Shown piece by piece: positions 9,795-19,130 of a stretch of 64,000 nucleotides of DNA (positions within the stretch are counted from its first letter, which is position 1; each line of letters starts with the position of its first letter). Source of the DNA: an uncultured Cyclobacteriaceae bacterium (GTDB lineage: Bacteria > Bacteroidota > Bacteroidia > Cytophagales > Cyclobacteriaceae); NCBI GenBank assembly GCA_947492745.1, contig CANLOE010000017.1, positions 1 to 64,000 on the forward strand, given 5' to 3'. The notes below the pieces were generated by a model, which saw only the letters and a program-made list of their open reading frames with translations, ran no database searches and had not been told where the DNA came from. Position numbers and translations under genes: made by a program.

Positions 9795-11267
9795 ATGTTT
9801 TCAGAAGACTCTACTTCTTTTATGTCTCGGTCCTTTACCGGTGTACCGCCCAAAGTTATACAATTCGGTGCCGGTAATTTTTTGAGGGCTTTTTTTGATT
9901 GGATGATAGCAATACTGAACGAAGAGGCCGACTTCAACGGAAGTGTGCTTATCGTAAAACCAACTCCCGGGGAGTATTCATTACTAAAGCAGCAGAAAGG
10001 ACGCTTTACCGTAGTACTCGATGGTGTCAGTGGTGAAGAGATCATCAAGGAACGTAGGCCCATCGACGTCATACATGATGTTATCACCACGGACCCGGGA
10101 TGGAAGGCCTTTCTCCAATCCGCTCATATGGAAAGCATACGCTTTGTGGTGTCCAATACCACCGAAGCCGGTATAGAATTTGACAAAAAAGACCGGCGCG
10201 AAGCTCCGATACCGAGGACGTTTCCCGGCAAATTGACCTTGTGGTTATACGAGCGTTACCTTCACTTTGAGGGTAAGAGGGACAAAGGATGTATTTTCCT
10301 GCCTTGTGAGCTGATAGAACAAAATGGACAGGCTTTGAGAGAAAAAGTACTCCAATATGCCGCTCACTGGCAATTGGAGGAACCCTTCATCCATTGGATA
10401 GCGATGCACAATTATTTTTGCGATACGCTGGTCGACCGTATCGTGTCGGGATACCCTAAAGACCGTATTGCATCGCTTCAAGAAGAAATGGACCAAGAGG
10501 TTGACCCGCTACTCGTTGCAGGGGAGTACTATCACAGTTGGTTAATTCAAGGGCCCGAGTTCATTAAAAAAGAACTCCCTTTCCATAAGACCTCTCTAAA
10601 TGTATCCTTTGTGGATGACCTCATACCCTACCGCACGATGAAAGTCCGGGTACTCAATGGTGCCCATACTGCTATGGTGCCAGTGGGTTACTTGGCGGGA
10701 CTCCACTCGGTCAGGGAAGTTATCGAAAACGACATAACCTTCGATTTCGTGCATTCTTTGTTGGAAGAGGAAGTACTTGCGACTCTCGATTTCCCTGCTG
10801 AAATAAAGGGGGCCTATGTAAGTGATGTACTGGATAGGTTCAGAAACCCCACCTTACATCATCAACTCCTTAGTATCGCACTGAACAGCACCTCAAAATT
10901 CACTACCCGTCTACTGCCTACACTGAAAGACTACCATCAACGTCGGCAGCAGCTACCTCAAAGAATAGTCCTTTCACTAGCCGCTTTGCTACGTTTCTAT
11001 AAAGGCGAGTGGAAAAGTCAGCGGATTGAATTGAAAGACAACTTGGAAACCATTACATTTATTGCCGACCTATGGATGAAGCTTGAGAGGAAAGAGATGG
11101 ACCTCCCTACACTGACTGCCTCTATTCTTGGCAATGTGGCTATCTGGTCCGAAAATCTAAATGCGATACCTGGTCTTACAGCTGCTACAGCTCTCTTTTT
11201 AAGTGAAATAGAGCGAGAAGGTATCGAAAAAACCATAAAAAATCTTAATACCACAACCATAACATGA
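9795..11267 (+). CDS. uxaB: Tagaturonate reductase (altronate oxidoreductase)
   Basis: 490 residues, mannitol-dehydrogenase superfamily. The N-terminal NAD-binding strand is VIQFGAGNFLRAFFDW, and the C-terminal catalytic domain carries the VRVLNGAHTAM block with the conserved Asn-His pair near 294-297. It reduces D-tagaturonate to D-altronate with NADH, the substrate of the preceding UxaA. The reading frame overlaps the next gene by ATGA (11264-11267), which argues for translational coupling with the lactonase. Confidence 0.93.
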   Translation: MFSEDSTSFMSRSFTGVPPKVIQFGAGNFLRAFFDWMIAILNEEADFNGSVLIVKPTPGEYSLLKQQKGRFTVVLDGVSGEEIIKERRPIDVIHDVITTDPGWKAFLQSAHMESIRFVVSNTTEAGIEFDKKDRREAPIPRTFPGKLTLWLYERYLHFEGKRDKGCIFLPCELIEQNGQALREKVLQYAAHWQLEEPFIHWIAMHNYFCDTLVDRIVSGYPKDRIASLQEEMDQEVDPLLVAGEYYHSWLIQGPEFIKKELPFHKTSLNVSFVDDLIPYRTMKVRVLNGAHTAMVPVGYLAGLHSVREVIENDITFDFVHSLLEEEVLATLDFPAEIKGAYVSDVLDRFRNPTLHHQLLSIALNSTSKFTTRLLPTLKDYHQRRQQLPQRIVLSLAALLRFYKGEWKSQRIELKDNLETITFIADLWMKLERKEMDLPTLTASILGNVAIWSENLNAIPGLTAATALFLSEIEREGIEKTIKNLNTTTIT

Positions 11268-12091
11268 TCATTGACGCACATCAGCACTTTTGGAAATACG
11301 ATAAAGAGAAACATGCCTGGATAGATGATAGTATGTCCCAACTCAAAAAGGACTACCTCCCCAAGGAACTGAAAAAAGTGTATCAGGAAAATGGTATCGA
11401 GGGCTGTATCGCTGTGCAGGCCGAGCAATCAATACTAGAAACGGATTTCCTTCTTCGACTTGCCTCCGAAAACGACTTTATCAAAGGTATTGTGGGCTGG
11501 GTAGACCTCCGATCGGAAAAGGTAGAAGAACAGCTAAGGCATTACTCCCGGTTTGAAGTCATCAAAGGATTTCGTCATGTAGTACAGGACGAAAAAGACC
11601 CGAAGTTTCTACTCAAAGAAGATTTCAAAAAAGGGATTTCGCTATTGGGAGGCTATGGGTTCCGTTACGATCTCTTGATTTTCCCCCATCAGCTGGAATC
11701 CGCCGTTGAACTTGTTGCCGAATTTCCCCACCAGCGTTTTGTCATCGACCACATCGCCAAACCGAATATCAAGAATGGGATGGACCATGACTGGAAAGCA
11801 CTGATACACTTGATAGGTAAGTCCGAACATGTGTACTGCAAGCTATCGGGCATGGTGACAGAAGCCGACTGGAACGACTGGCGGGTCGATGATTTCGTCC
11901 CTTTTATGGATGTCATCTTCGATGCCTTCGGCCCTGACCGCATCATGTTCGGCTCTGACTGGCCTGTATGTCTGCTCAGTGCCAGCTACCCGAAGGTCAA
12001 AGGTATAGTGGAAGCGTATCTTTCCAAGCTCGATGAAAAAGTAAGGGATAAGGTAATGGGCAAAAATGCCATTGCTTTTTATAATCTATGA
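11264..12091 (+). CDS. COG3618 amidohydrolase, probable L-galactono/L-fucono-lactonase
   Basis: 275 residues, Amidohydro_2 fold. The metal ligands begin with DAHQHFW at residue 4-10, followed by the RHVVQ strand (about 104), the VIDHIAKP strand with a conserved His (about 165) and FGSDWPVC with the catalytic Asp (about 228). Characterised COG3618 members open 1,5-lactones of L-fucose, L-galactose or L-rhamnose. Coupled to UxaB by a 4-base overlap. With the SDR at 12436 it would turn L-galactose into L-galactonate. Confidence 0.85.
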   Translation: MIIDAHQHFWKYDKEKHAWIDDSMSQLKKDYLPKELKKVYQENGIEGCIAVQAEQSILETDFLLRLASENDFIKGIVGWVDLRSEKVEEQLRHYSRFEVIKGFRHVVQDEKDPKFLLKEDFKKGISLLGGYGFRYDLLIFPHQLESAVELVAEFPHQRFVIDHIAKPNIKNGMDHDWKALIHLIGKSEHVYCKLSGMVTEADWNDWRVDDFVPFMDVIFDAFGPDRIMFGSDWPVCLLSASYPKVKGIVEAYLSKLDEKVRDKVMGKNAIAFYNL

Positions 12092-12227
12092 TTTATGCTT
12101 CGAGTTACCATGTTCCATTAGTGAAGTTCAGGATAGGTTATGTTGAGAACAGCAGAATATACTAAACTAAGCGGATTCCTATAACGCAAGAAAAGCTATA
12201 GAGATTTTATGAGGTGGCCCAAACCAA

Positions 12228-12410
12228 GAGACTGTTTTGACATGTATCTTTCGTTTTTCCACCTGCGTCTTTTGACACATCATTTCGTCAAGACTTGCTT
12301 CTACAGCACTTATATCATTGATAATTAGTCTATAAGGATATTTTCTTAACGCTCGGTCCTGCTCAAAATAAGTGATAATATAGTATAGAGCATAATCCCT
12401 AGACAGTCTC
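12228..12410 (-). mobile_element. Degenerate TIR element (family G) inside the catabolic cluster
   Basis: Bounded by GAGACTGTTTTGA (12228-12240) and ACAGTCTC (12403-12410). Its interior at about 12350-12380, read on the minus strand (TTATCACTTATTTT, GGACCGAGCGTT), matches 28796-28832 in the intact element, so this is a shortened copy in the opposite orientation. No target duplication is visible. It fills most of the 344-base gap between the lactonase and the SDR and has no credible gene. Confidence 0.7.
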
Positions 12411-12435
12411 AAAACCCACATATATATATTTCAGT

Positions 12436-13248
12436 ATGAATTTAGATTTAACAGGTAAAGTAATCGTCATATCGGGTGCCGCAGGTATACGGGGAAGTAT
12501 TGGGGAGACCCTCCTCAGAGCACTGGCGGAAGAAGGCGCCGTCACCGCTATCATCGACCGAAACCAAAGAGGGGCGACTTATGTAGAGGAGCTACGACAG
12601 CAGGGCATCGATGCTTCCTTTCACCCTACGGATGTCACCGACCCCGAACAGGTAAGAGCATCCACATCGGATATCGTCCGTCGACATGGACGTGTCGATA
12701 TCGTTATCAATAATGTGGGGGTCAATGATGGTGCAGGTCTGGAGTCATCCTATGAAGCTTTTATGAATTCGCTGAAACTGAATATGGTCAGTTATTTTTT
12801 AGTGGTCAAGTACCTGTTACCTCAGCTCAAAGCTTCTAAAGGAAATATACTGAACATCGGCTCCAAGGTGGCGTACACAGGACAAGGTGGCACATCGGGT
12901 TATGCGGCAGCTAAGGGCGGTGTACTCGCACTTACCCGAGAATGGGCCGTCGATCTTTTACCGTTCGAAATACGGTCCAATGCTATCGTCATTGCCGAGA
13001 GCTGGACTCCGGCGTATGACAATTGGTTGAACACCCTTGACAATCCCGAAGAGAAACGGAAGAGCATCGTAGAAAAAATCCCCTTCCAAAAACGTATGAC
13101 CACGACCAGAGAGATAGCGGATACGGCCCTTTTTCTCATCTCGGACCGGTCATCGCATACTACTGGGCAGCATGTATTCGTAGATGGGGGCTATGTACAC
13201 CTGGACCGATCGCTACTCTCTAACGACAACTTAGATTCTCCACAATGA
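12436..13248 (+). CDS. Short-chain dehydrogenase, probable L-galactose/L-fucose dehydrogenase
   Basis: 270 residues, classical SDR. The cofactor loop is SGAAGIRGSIG, an unusual version of TGxxxGIG, followed by D41 in IIDRN, which favours NAD. NNVG at 92-95 and the catalytic triad S143, Y156 and K160 are intact. SDRs of this type oxidise the anomeric carbon of L-fucose or L-galactose to the lactone. The stop overlaps the start of the FucP permease (ATGA at 13245-13248), so uptake and oxidation are made together. Substrate assignment rests on neighbours. Confidence 0.82.
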   Translation: MNLDLTGKVIVISGAAGIRGSIGETLLRALAEEGAVTAIIDRNQRGATYVEELRQQGIDASFHPTDVTDPEQVRASTSDIVRRHGRVDIVINNVGVNDGAGLESSYEAFMNSLKLNMVSYFLVVKYLLPQLKASKGNILNIGSKVAYTGQGGTSGYAAAKGGVLALTREWAVDLLPFEIRSNAIVIAESWTPAYDNWLNTLDNPEEKRKSIVEKIPFQKRMTTTREIADTALFLISDRSSHTTGQHVFVDGGYVHLDRSLLSNDNLDSPQ

Positions 13249-14588
13249 GTTCATACCCTAACAAAAAAGCACCTTTAGTAGCTGCGGGGATACTCTTTCC
13301 CTTTATCATTATCACTTCCCTCTTTGCCCTCTGGGGCATCGCCAATGATATGACCAATCCTATGGTAAGTGCTTTTAAAAAAGTCATGCCGGAACTGTCC
13401 AATTTGCAGTCCTACTTGGTCCAGTTTGCTTTTTATGTAGGCTATTTTACCATGGCCCTCCCGGCAGCACTATTTATACGAAGGTTCAGTTATAAATCAG
13501 GAGTAGTGGTAGGACTTGTCCTATATGCCTTGGGCACTTTTCTGTTCATACCTGCCGCCGAATACCAAAATTTCAACTTCTATTTGGTCTCGCTATGGGT
13601 CATCACCTGTGGATTGGCGTTTCTGGAGACGACCTCCAACCCTCTGGTACTCTCTATGGGTGCTCCCGAGAATGCCGCCCGTCGGCTGAACCTTGCACAA
13701 GCATTCAATCCGATAGGTTCACTTATGGGAATGATCATCGCACAGTTCGTGGTCATCGAAAAACTACAATCTGCTGATTATACCCCTGAAGTCTATCAGC
13801 AACTGGAAGAAAGTACCAAAGCAGCTATTCGCAGCAATGACCTAGGGGTTATCAGCAGTCCCTATATCGGACTGGGCCTCGTGGTGGTGGTGATCCTATT
13901 CATTGTCATCTTCATGAAGATACCTCAGACTCAGAAAGAAGAGAAAATCGAGCTAAGTACCACTTTTCGCAAACTGTTTTCCAATTCGCTCTATCTTCGG
14001 GGTGTACTGACCCAAGCCTGCTATGTAGGTGCACAGATCATGTGCTGGACGACCATTTTCCAGTATGTGGAACGCATCAATTCTTCTCTTCCTTCCGAAG
14101 AACACCTGGTCGCTACTTGGTACAATGTAGCAGCGATGGTTTCGTTTCTTACGGGCCGCTGGGTAGGTACCTTTCTCATGGGAAAGGTGAGGCCTCCAAA
14201 AATATTGATGCTTTTTGGTTTTGGCGGAGTCTTGGCCTGCTTGGGAGCTATCGTACTACCGGGTACTTCCGGTCTCTTGAGCCTTGTCTGTATCTCCGTA
14301 TTTATGTCCATCATGTTTCCCACTATCTATGGCATCGCCCTAGAAGGCATGGGAGATGAAGCCAAAATAGGGTCCGCCGGTCTGGTCATGGCTATCGTAG
14401 GCGGGGCTTTGCTACCATTGACCCAAGGGGCAATTTTGGATATTGGCGGAAAGAATCTTGACGACCACTTGTTGTTCGGTTACATTCCAGAGGTCAATTA
14501 CTCTTTTGTATTGCCTTTATTATGCTTGGCAGTAGTTACTGCCTATGGGCGGTATGCCCTTCACAAAGACCAAGAAAAAAATCTTTGA
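13245..14588 (+). CDS. fucP: FucP-type sugar/proton symporter
   Basis: 447 residues, major facilitator with 12 predicted membrane spans. The FucP-specific acidic residues are conserved: D35 in GIANDMTNP and E128 in LAFLETTSNP, corresponding to D46 and E135 that carry the proton and sugar in E. coli FucP. FucP transports L-fucose and also L-galactose, which differs only by a 6-hydroxyl. It sits between the SDR (4-base overlap) and the mutarotase (22-base gap), so it should be the inner-membrane importer for the sugar handled by this cluster. Confidence 0.9.
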   Translation: MSSYPNKKAPLVAAGILFPFIIITSLFALWGIANDMTNPMVSAFKKVMPELSNLQSYLVQFAFYVGYFTMALPAALFIRRFSYKSGVVVGLVLYALGTFLFIPAAEYQNFNFYLVSLWVITCGLAFLETTSNPLVLSMGAPENAARRLNLAQAFNPIGSLMGMIIAQFVVIEKLQSADYTPEVYQQLEESTKAAIRSNDLGVISSPYIGLGLVVVVILFIVIFMKIPQTQKEEKIELSTTFRKLFSNSLYLRGVLTQACYVGAQIMCWTTIFQYVERINSSLPSEEHLVATWYNVAAMVSFLTGRWVGTFLMGKVRPPKILMLFGFGGVLACLGAIVLPGTSGLLSLVCISVFMSIMFPTIYGIALEGMGDEAKIGSAGLVMAIVGGALLPLTQGAILDIGGKNLDDHLLFGYIPEVNYSFVLPLLCLAVVTAYGRYALHKDQEKNL

Positions 14589-14610
14589 CCCTCATCGAAA
14601 AAATAAAAAA

Positions 14611-14958
14611 ATGGATTCTAAAAGAATATGCCTTGCCCTGGACCTCAAAGATCGCCCGGAACTCATAGAAGAGTACAAATCTTACCATGCTCCCGGTAAG
14701 GCCTGGCCTGAAATCACCGAGAGTATCACCTCGGCAGGTATTTTGGGAATGGAAATCTACCTCACGGGTAACCGTCTCTTCATGATCATGGAGGTACTCC
14801 ACTCTTTCGACCCTGCACAAAAAGCCGTCATGGATGCCGCCAGCCCCAAAGTCCAAGAGTGGGAAAAACTAATGGAAAAGTACCAGCAGTTTCTTCCATG
14901 GGCGAAGGAAGGTGAAAAATGGGTAGCTATGGAAAAGATATTCGAGTTGGGCGCATGA
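14611..14958 (+). CDS. L-rhamnose mutarotase family protein (L-fucose/L-galactose mutarotase)
   Basis: 115 residues from MDSKRICLALDLK; an ATG 66 bases upstream lies inside fucP and would add a lysine-rich leader, so the shorter start is chosen. The RhaM/COG3254 pattern is clear: LALDLKDRPELIEEYKSYH, ITSAGILGMEIYLTGNRLFMIMEV and the terminal WEKLMEKYQ. These dimeric ferredoxin-like proteins interconvert sugar anomers in the cytoplasm. Behind FucP and the SDR it would supply the anomer used by the dehydrogenase. Confidence 0.88.
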   Translation: MDSKRICLALDLKDRPELIEEYKSYHAPGKAWPEITESITSAGILGMEIYLTGNRLFMIMEVLHSFDPAQKAVMDAASPKVQEWEKLMEKYQQFLPWAKEGEKWVAMEKIFELGA

Positions 14959-15038
14959 TAGGAATAGGTGCTCTGGTAAGTCGGGCTCCTATATCAACAA
15001 AAAATGACCCGAATAAAATAAACCCGGATTATGTATTA

Positions 15039-15196
15039 TACAAATTTAGCTTTTAAAATCGCATATCTTCCTGTTCATTTTGTTTCACTCTGCGTTGACC
15101 ATCCTCGGGATAGCGCTGCTATCCCTGCGGTGTTCGCCTTGATTGAAAAAAAATGACCCGCGCAATCCTATACGACATTTAAAACCCAAATTTGTA
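15039..15196 (+). mobile_element. Palindromic MITE-like element, family A copy 3
   Basis: 158-bp copy with the same TACAAA...TTTGTA ends and perfect GGGATAGC/GCTATCCC core, flanked by TTA on both sides (15036-15038 and 15197-15199). It lies inside a larger repeat whose ends are AACCCGGATTATG (about 15022) and CATGATCCGGGAT (15315-15328). Confidence 0.85.
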
Positions 15197-15220
15197 TTAA
15201 ATCAAGAAATCATGGCTTTT

Positions 15221-15259
15221 TATCGGATTCAGCGTAGCAGCGCTACGGTGAATCCGATA
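15221..15259. repeat. Hairpin core of repeat family C
   Basis: Near-perfect 18-bp stem, TATCGGATTCA-GCGTAGC then AGC then GCTACGG-TGAATCCGATA. The same TAGCAGCGCTA centre occurs, more or less intact, at 1-20, 18718-18755, 28892-28928, 38580-38612 and 45208-45240. It could terminate transcription in both directions between the plus cluster and the minus-strand sulfatases, but there is no T-run. Confidence 0.6.
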
Positions 15260-15389
15260 AACGCATTCCCTTTACTGATCTGCAGCTATTTGAGGCCGCA
15301 ATAGAAGGGCTAATGCATGATCCGGGATAAAATGAGTCCTTAGTGTCTCAGTGAGCAGATCATATAGGGGTCTACACGCGACAAAGTTC

Positions 15390-17045
15390 TTATTTATCCC
15401 AGTACTCCTCTATAATCTGTTGTATATGCGGGTAATTTTCATCGGTTTCATTGAGGTTTTCCCGCAGGGCCTTGAGGTCTTGCTTTAACTTGGGCACAAT
15501 AGCTCTGTATGCTGGGTCCCCATAAACATTGTTCATTTCTTTAGGGTCTTTCTCCAAATCGTAGAGTTCCCAAGCTACAGGGGTATGGCGCGTAAAATCA
15601 TTTCCCCAACTATTTTTGTTCCACTCTGCCTTGGGGTCATCCGTATCGACCCAGTACCGCCCATAGTAAAAGATAAGTTTGTAGCGTTTGGTACGGATAC
15701 CAAAGTGGGCAGGATTGGCGTGACGATGGGCCATGTGCATCCAGTAGCGGTAATAGGTCGCTTTTGGCCAGTCCTCAGGCTCCATGCCCGTGTAGAGCAT
15801 CTGCCTAAAACTTCTTCCTTGCATATACTTCGGAGATTTACCTCCTGCCAGTTCGATAAGTGTAGGGGCGAAATCGGTATTGTTGATAATGGCGTCCGTT
15901 CTGCTTCCTTTTTTGATCTTCGCAGGATAGCGTATGAAAAAGGGCATTCTCATGGATTCCTCGTACATCCATCGCTTATCGATATAGTCATGCTCTCCGA
16001 GCATAAAACCTTGGTCTCCGGTGTACACAATAATGGTGTTTTCCATTAAACCTTCGGCCTGTAGGTAGTCCAGCACTCTCTTCACATTGTCATCGACACC
16101 TTTTACACAGCGTAAGTATCTTTTGAGGTAATCTTGGTATACTTGATGGGTGTATTCCCGCTCTTCGGCACTCATCTTAAAAGGAACATGCCGGTCAGGG
16201 CTTATCTCCTGAGCATTACCATATTGTTTGTACTGAGCACTGTCTTCCCATATGTTCATGGCCTGATTCCGAACTACGTTTCTATGAGAGACCGAGGAGC
16301 CGATCACCGTGGTCAGGGAATCGTTGTTTCCCCGTGTAGCTACCGAGCCGTGGTTTCCCCTGTTGTACAGACTTACGGGTTCGGGTATGGACACCTCGCT
16401 CAGGTAGTCTTCATAACGGGGTGCGTTCTCAAAATCATCATGAGGAGCCTTGAAGTGATACATCAGGAAAAAAGGACTTTCCGGCTTGCGAATGTTTTTC
16501 AGCCAATTCAGCACCTTATCGGTAATGATATCAGAGGAGTGCCCTTTCGTATGGATTACATTCTTCGGCCATGGGGCATTTCCCTGCACTCGAAAAGCGG
16601 GGTCGAAATAACTGCCCTGTACAGGCAGTACTTCGTAATGATCGAAAGCGGCAGGCTCCTCGTGCAAATGCCACTTCCCTATAATGGCAGTCTGGTAGCC
16701 AAGGTTCTTCATTTCTTTGGGCAGGTACTGTTTCTCAAAAGGGAGTGTCCCTTCCAGATCGATAACACCATTGGTCTGTGCCCGTTGTCCGGTAAGTATC
16801 GCAGCTCTACTGGGTACACATATGGAATTGTTCACAAAACAGTTTTCGAAGAGCATCCCCTCTTTTGCCAAACGGTCCAGTGTCGGAGTAGGATCAAGTA
16901 CGGCCAGTCGCCCCCCATAAACACCTAAAGCACCGGTGGCATGGTCATCACTCATAATATAGATGATATTGGGTCGCTGTACCTTTTGCCGGCTACAGCC
17001 GAGCAGTCCCAGAACAACTAATACCAGTAGAAATGATAGTCTCAT
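15390..17045 (-). CDS. S1-family sulfatase lipoprotein (GlcNAc-6-sulfatase-like)
   Basis: 551 residues. Lipoprotein signal peptide with lipobox GLLGC17. Metal-binding DD at 33-34 (MSDDHATG) and the formylglycine motif C76-V-P-S-R-80 with AAILTG behind it; GKWH near 123 and a DHxF-like GDQGFMLGEH block near 335 complete the alkaline-phosphatase-like active site. The pattern AAFDHYEVLPVQGSYFDP is typical of the N-acetylglucosamine-6-sulfatase-like group (S1_11), to which the L-galactose-6-sulfate sulfatases of porphyran loci belong. It probably removes the 6-sulfate of porphyran units; that is inference. It overlaps the upstream sulfatase by ATGA. Confidence 0.88.
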   Translation of the reverse strand: MRLSFLLVLVVLGLLGCSRQKVQRPNIIYIMSDDHATGALGVYGGRLAVLDPTPTLDRLAKEGMLFENCFVNNSICVPSRAAILTGQRAQTNGVIDLEGTLPFEKQYLPKEMKNLGYQTAIIGKWHLHEEPAAFDHYEVLPVQGSYFDPAFRVQGNAPWPKNVIHTKGHSSDIITDKVLNWLKNIRKPESPFFLMYHFKAPHDDFENAPRYEDYLSEVSIPEPVSLYNRGNHGSVATRGNNDSLTTVIGSSVSHRNVVRNQAMNIWEDSAQYKQYGNAQEISPDRHVPFKMSAEEREYTHQVYQDYLKRYLRCVKGVDDNVKRVLDYLQAEGLMENTIIVYTGDQGFMLGEHDYIDKRWMYEESMRMPFFIRYPAKIKKGSRTDAIINNTDFAPTLIELAGGKSPKYMQGRSFRQMLYTGMEPEDWPKATYYRYWMHMAHRHANPAHFGIRTKRYKLIFYYGRYWVDTDDPKAEWNKNSWGNDFTRHTPVAWELYDLEKDPKEMNNVYGDPAYRAIVPKLKQDLKALRENLNETDENYPHIQQIIEEYWDK

Positions 17046-18598
17046 AAGTGAAGTTTTTGTTGCAAAGGTTTTAGGTCCAAAGGGTCGTTCATGGCGGCCT
17101 GTAGCACTATCAGTTCCCTGAAAAGCGTTCGGACCGTCTCCTTATGCTGATTGTCATCGGCAAGGTTGTTCATCTCTTCCGGATCGTTCTCCATATCAAA
17201 GAGCAGGACCTTGTTCAGTTTCGGAAAGACCAGCAGTTTATAGCCATCTTTGCGTATCATACGCTGATAATTGATATATGCCCCATAAATGGCCTCGTAA
17301 GGGCTTTCTGCTTTTTCGTCCTTAGCCAGCTTCAATACACTATTGAACTCCACATAATCGGGTTTTGCGACACCTGCCAGTTCCAAAGAAGTGGCCATGG
17401 CATCTTGGATATAGATATCGGCCGCTACTTTTTTATTCTGGGGTATCTCCGGCCCCATGATGATAAAAGGTGCTCTTATGCTATGATCGAAAAGTGACTG
17501 TTTTCCCATCAGTCCATGCCGGCCCATAGCGAGACCATGGTCCGCTGTAAATAGGATGTAGGTATTCTCTAATTTCCCACTTTCCTCCAACTTGTCCATG
17601 ATCATGCCTATTTGATGGTCCAAGTGGGTGATAAGTGCATAGTACTCCTGGATATTCTTTTTGATGGCATAGGGAGTTCTGGGGAAAGGGGCCAAAGCTT
17701 CATCACGTAGGTCATAACCGTTACCGATACTATCTTTATAGGGATATTCGGGTAACCAGCTTTCGGGCAGACTGATATCGGACAGGGGGTACAGGTCCAA
17801 ATACGCTTGCGGCGACTGTCGTGGATCATGAGGTGCATTGAAGGCCAAGTACATAAAGAAAGGTTGCTTTCCCGATTTGGACATTTCGATAAATCCCAGG
17901 GCATCATCCCGCAGTACTTCACTCCAGTGCCTCCCTCCCTCCCAGTAGCCACCGTGTCGAGGGTCAGCGGGTGACCAAGCAGTATCCATTTCATTGACAG
18001 GCCGATGATAACCTAGGGGCATTACTTCTTGTATAGGAGTGTCCCCCCCCGCGATATCCTTAAAAACCTGTACCATTTTACCATGATCCCAAGTACTGTA
18101 GGGCATACCCGGCCGAACATGCCGAACGCTATCGAATACCGTATCCGCAGGTATTTTTACATGCCATTTTCCGGACATATAGGTCGAATAACCTTGATTG
18201 CCCAACAGCGTGCCCCAAGTTTTTTCGATATGCTGTGCCTGCCCCCACTCTTTATCTCTTTGGTGAGCGTTCCATACACTACGTCCTGATATGATCATCG
18301 CTCGGGATGCCATACAGACCGCTCCGCTCCAAGCCCCCATATTATAGGCATGGGTGAAGGTGGTGCCTTTTTTGACCAATTTATCAAGGTGGGGAGTCTG
18401 TACTTCCGTATTACCAAGTGCGTGAATGGCAGAATAGGTCATGTCATCGGCAAAGATGAACAGGATATTTGGAGCTGCGGGAGCAGCATCGCTACTCGGT
18501 GCCGGCTTACAGGCCACTAGGGCCGTACAGAAACCTAGAGTATAGAAAAAAAAGGCAATGCGTTTTACTTGGTAGTGTAGTTGATATAAGGTATTCAC
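17042..18598 (-). CDS. S1-family sulfatase lipoprotein with C-x-A-S-R motif
   Basis: 518 residues, lipoprotein signal peptide with Cys30 (TALVAC). DD at 51-52 (FADDMTYSA), formylglycine motif C95-M-A-S-R-99 (the alanine variant of C-x-P-S-R), GKWHVKIP near 144 and ADHGLAMGRHGLMGKQ near 355. The long insert YWEGGRHWSEVLRDDALGF and PFFMYLAFNAPHDPRQSP are typical of exo-acting S1 enzymes. It is translated first of the pair, coupled to the 15390-17045 sulfatase by a 4-base overlap. Two distinct sulfatases in one operon suggest two sulfate positions on the substrate. Subfamily not assigned. Confidence 0.87.
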   Translation of the reverse strand: MNTLYQLHYQVKRIAFFFYTLGFCTALVACKPAPSSDAAPAAPNILFIFADDMTYSAIHALGNTEVQTPHLDKLVKKGTTFTHAYNMGAWSGAVCMASRAMIISGRSVWNAHQRDKEWGQAQHIEKTWGTLLGNQGYSTYMSGKWHVKIPADTVFDSVRHVRPGMPYSTWDHGKMVQVFKDIAGGDTPIQEVMPLGYHRPVNEMDTAWSPADPRHGGYWEGGRHWSEVLRDDALGFIEMSKSGKQPFFMYLAFNAPHDPRQSPQAYLDLYPLSDISLPESWLPEYPYKDSIGNGYDLRDEALAPFPRTPYAIKKNIQEYYALITHLDHQIGMIMDKLEESGKLENTYILFTADHGLAMGRHGLMGKQSLFDHSIRAPFIIMGPEIPQNKKVAADIYIQDAMATSLELAGVAKPDYVEFNSVLKLAKDEKAESPYEAIYGAYINYQRMIRKDGYKLLVFPKLNKVLLFDMENDPEEMNNLADDNQHKETVRTLFRELIVLQAAMNDPLDLKPLQQKLHL

Positions 18599-19130
18599 TT
18601 GTTCAGTTGGTTTTCTTAGGTAATCTTTTGGTGTCTGATTTCATTGAACCGGGACTATTCATTGGTCCTTCCAATACGGAATAAACTTCTTCTAATAAGT
18701 GAGGTGTACGTGTTTTCCGAATCAACCATAGCAGTGCTAAACCAAACCCAGAAAACCGGCTGATGTATTGCATTTTGAACCCTCCCAACCAAGCTCCAGA
18801 ACAGCGTATTCACGAAACTAAAGTCAAACAGGCACAACGATGAGCCAATGCGTGATTCGGGTTGAAACCTCCACTGATAGCACTACTATATTTGTCAATC
18901 CTGTTTCATACTGCATGAAAAAAAAGTAACAATAAATTTTAAAGGAAATCCCGACAATAGTTTCTTGTTCATACAGCTATTATTAGGGTAGGCCCGCTGT
19001 TGCGTCTTGAACAAAGCAGCTATCACTCTAGCTCAAAGAGAGGTCAATCAGTCTGTCCTTTCTTCTCGATAAAAATAGCATTTTTCTCTCAAATCTACCG
19101 AGAATCGAATTATAAAGATAGTATATAGGC
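18599..19130. other. Intergenic region with a degenerate hairpin repeat
   Basis: 532 bases between the sulfatase operon and the 3' end of the regulator operon. 18718-18755 (ATCAACCATAGCAGTGCTAAACC) resembles the repeat core at 45210-45240. Otherwise no gene or clear signal. Confidence 0.45.

Noticed and set aside
12179-12421. Minus-strand ORF of 80 codons between lactonase and SDR
   Set aside because: It lies almost entirely in the degenerate TIR element, which has no coding role in its other copies.
7070-14958. Galacturonate (uxa) catabolism or L-fucose catabolism as the role of the cluster
   Set aside because: There is no UxaC isomerase for galacturonate, and no fuconate dehydratase or fuculose kinase/aldolase for fucose; the L-galactose route uses every gene present.
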